Shown here: positions 63,015 through 64,000 of the stretch, piece by piece | How the letters are laid out: each line of letters starts with the position of its first letter | Numbering within the stretch: position 1 is the stretch's first letter | Assembly (NCBI GenBank): GCA_002077045.2 | Contig: KZ111145.1 | Coordinates: forward strand, 1,612,361-1,676,360 | From: Rachicladosporium sp. CCFEE 5018 | Lineage: Eukaryota; Ascomycota; Dothideomycetes; Cladosporiales; Cladosporiaceae | Direction of reading: 5' to 3' | Length of the DNA stretch: 64,000 nucleotides | Translations under genes and position numbers: made by a program | Notes under the pieces: model-generated | Told to the model about the DNA's origin: nothing | Databases searched by the model: none | The model's input: only the letters and a program-made list of their open reading frames with translations

Positions 63015-64000
63015 ATGAATCTGGCCTTCCCGGCTCATATGTCTCCACAGGATGGACCAAACGGCACGTCTCCCACCGTAGACAAATCTGAAGTATCATC
63101 TGCACAGATCGCAGGTCCGATCAAACCTTTCATCAACACTGCAGTAGCCATGACAGTGACACCAGCGTCGGCTACCGGAGCCAACAGTGCTGCTTCCTCT
63201 GCTAGGAGTAGTCCATCAATGCAAAAGTCGATGCTTCGACATCGCCAACCATCGATGCGAGATCTTACGCAAGAAATAGACGCCTCGCCTCAGGCAAACA
63301 TAGCAATGTCGCCATTTGCTCCTTCCGTGAGGCCATTCCATGACCGATCACATTCACCACACACACGCACCGTACCACAGAATTCCATGGCCGAGGCGAT
63401 ATCAGCGGGCAGGAGCCCTGGCCTTATTCGTCGAATGTCGCGTGGCGCTTCTAACAGGCTCAGGCGCCGGGCTTCGACAACGCACAACCTGCGTATGCGG
63501 GATCAAAGTGCTGGACCTGTACTCATGCGTCGCCGTAGTGACAGCAACGGAGCATCCGATGCGGATCAAGATATTTCGGACTGCGAGCCTCTACCGCCGA
63601 CAAAGGAGACCGAGATCTCTCCTATCTCTCGAAGTGATGGTCTTGGGATCTTGCTTCCCAGACCAAGCAACGCATCGAGTGTGCTCTCGGGATTCGAAGG
63701 CGGCATCGCGCCTGCGATACACGCTGTACTAGAGCAGGGCACTTGGTGCGACAAGATCTCTGCTAAGAAGACCAAACGCATCAAAATATGGCTTGATACG
63801 AATGCCGCGCGAGTCTGCTGGCATCCCACCAACTCTGCGAAATCGTTCTTTATCGACGACGTTCGCGAAATACGCGTCGGAGCTGATGCCCGAAATGCTC
63901 GAGACGACGCCCAGGTCCAGCCCGAGGACGAGAATCGGATGATCTCGATCATCTACCAGGGTCTGACACGGTCCAAGGGTAGCCACATGAAGTACATGCA
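63015..64000 (+). CDS. PLC1: Phosphoinositide-specific phospholipase C, N-terminal part (partial)
   Basis: From the ATG at 63015 the frame is open to the window edge (328 codons). The first 225 residues are Ser/Arg-rich and disordered, with basic clusters (IRRMSRGASNRLRRR). Then a PH domain of the fungal PLC-delta type begins: LEQGTWCDKISAKKTKRI, KIWLDTNAARVCWHP, FFIDDVREIRVGADARN and NRMISIIYQGL. EF hands and the catalytic X and Y boxes would follow outside the window. The assignment rests on the PH-domain pattern (KxxKRxKxW.LD…V.W, I.DVREIR.G). PLC1 makes IP3 and diacylglycerol at the plasma membrane. Confidence 0.8.
   Translation, partial: MNLAFPAHMSPQDGPNGTSPTVDKSEVSSAQIAGPIKPFINTAVAMTVTPASATGANSAASSARSSPSMQKSMLRHRQPSMRDLTQEIDASPQANIAMSPFAPSVRPFHDRSHSPHTRTVPQNSMAEAISAGRSPGLIRRMSRGASNRLRRRASTTHNLRMRDQSAGPVLMRRRSDSNGASDADQDISDCEPLPPTKETEISPISRSDGLGILLPRPSNASSVLSGFEGGIAPAIHAVLEQGTWCDKISAKKTKRIKIWLDTNAARVCWHPTNSAKSFFIDDVREIRVGADARNARDDAQVQPEDENRMISIIYQGLTRSKGSHMKYM

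Overview
This looks like a nuclear fragment of a filamentous ascomycete (Pezizomycotina, probably a dothideomycete; the lineage is an inference). Genes lie on both strands and are split by 50-60 nt introns with GTRNGT donors, CTGAC/CTAAC-type branch points and CAG/TAG acceptors. The content fits: a pentafunctional AROM protein, a HET-domain protein, a SAT4-type fungal rhodopsin-like protein, a fungal SNF12/Rsc6, an allantoate-type MFS permease and a QDE-2-like Argonaute. I found no rRNA, tRNA, CRISPR, transposase or plasmid feature.

Layout. 0-6 kb: three low-complexity proteins of unknown function on the minus strand, one with an in-frame stop. 6-19 kb: mainly housekeeping genes, namely a GT8 glycosyltransferase, an SLC25 mitochondrial carrier, an EAF-like elongation factor, a cytosine-deaminase-like amidohydrolase, a SWI/SNF subunit, a nuclear unknown, and cytosolic uS2 head to head with mitochondrial uS15. 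19-26 kb: AROM, a small secreted protein recovered by splicing, and an SsuD-like flavin monooxygenase. 27-40 kb: a sparser, surface-oriented part with a Cys-rich tail-anchored protein, a broken SGNH esterase gene with duplicated C-terminal modules, an MFS transporter, a DUF1771-Smr protein ending in a CaaX box, a rhodopsin-like 7TM protein and an APC permease. 40-53 kb: an Argonaute with an N-terminal CCHC zinc knuckle, NOP16, a ZIP transporter, an unknown, RIB1 and an Ap4A phosphorylase. 53-64 kb: a frameshifted SERAC1-like hydrolase, a small protein ending in a second CaaX box, a Caps_synth-type glycosyltransferase, a HET-domain protein, about 3 kb without convincing genes, and the start of a PLC-like gene cut by the window edge.

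The genes do not form one pathway. Several pairs share divergent promoters (GT8/carrier, amidohydrolase/SNF12, uS2/uS15m, NOP16/ZIP). The strongest leads are the zinc-knuckle Argonaute with an intact DEDD site (40.5-43.9 kb), the esterase frame kept open across 2.5 kb apart from three different stop codons (28.3-30.9 kb), the two CaaX-ending proteins, and a one-base frameshift beside the nucleophile motif of the SERAC1-like hydrolase. Exon boundaries were read by eye from splice consensus and frame; none is supported by transcripts.
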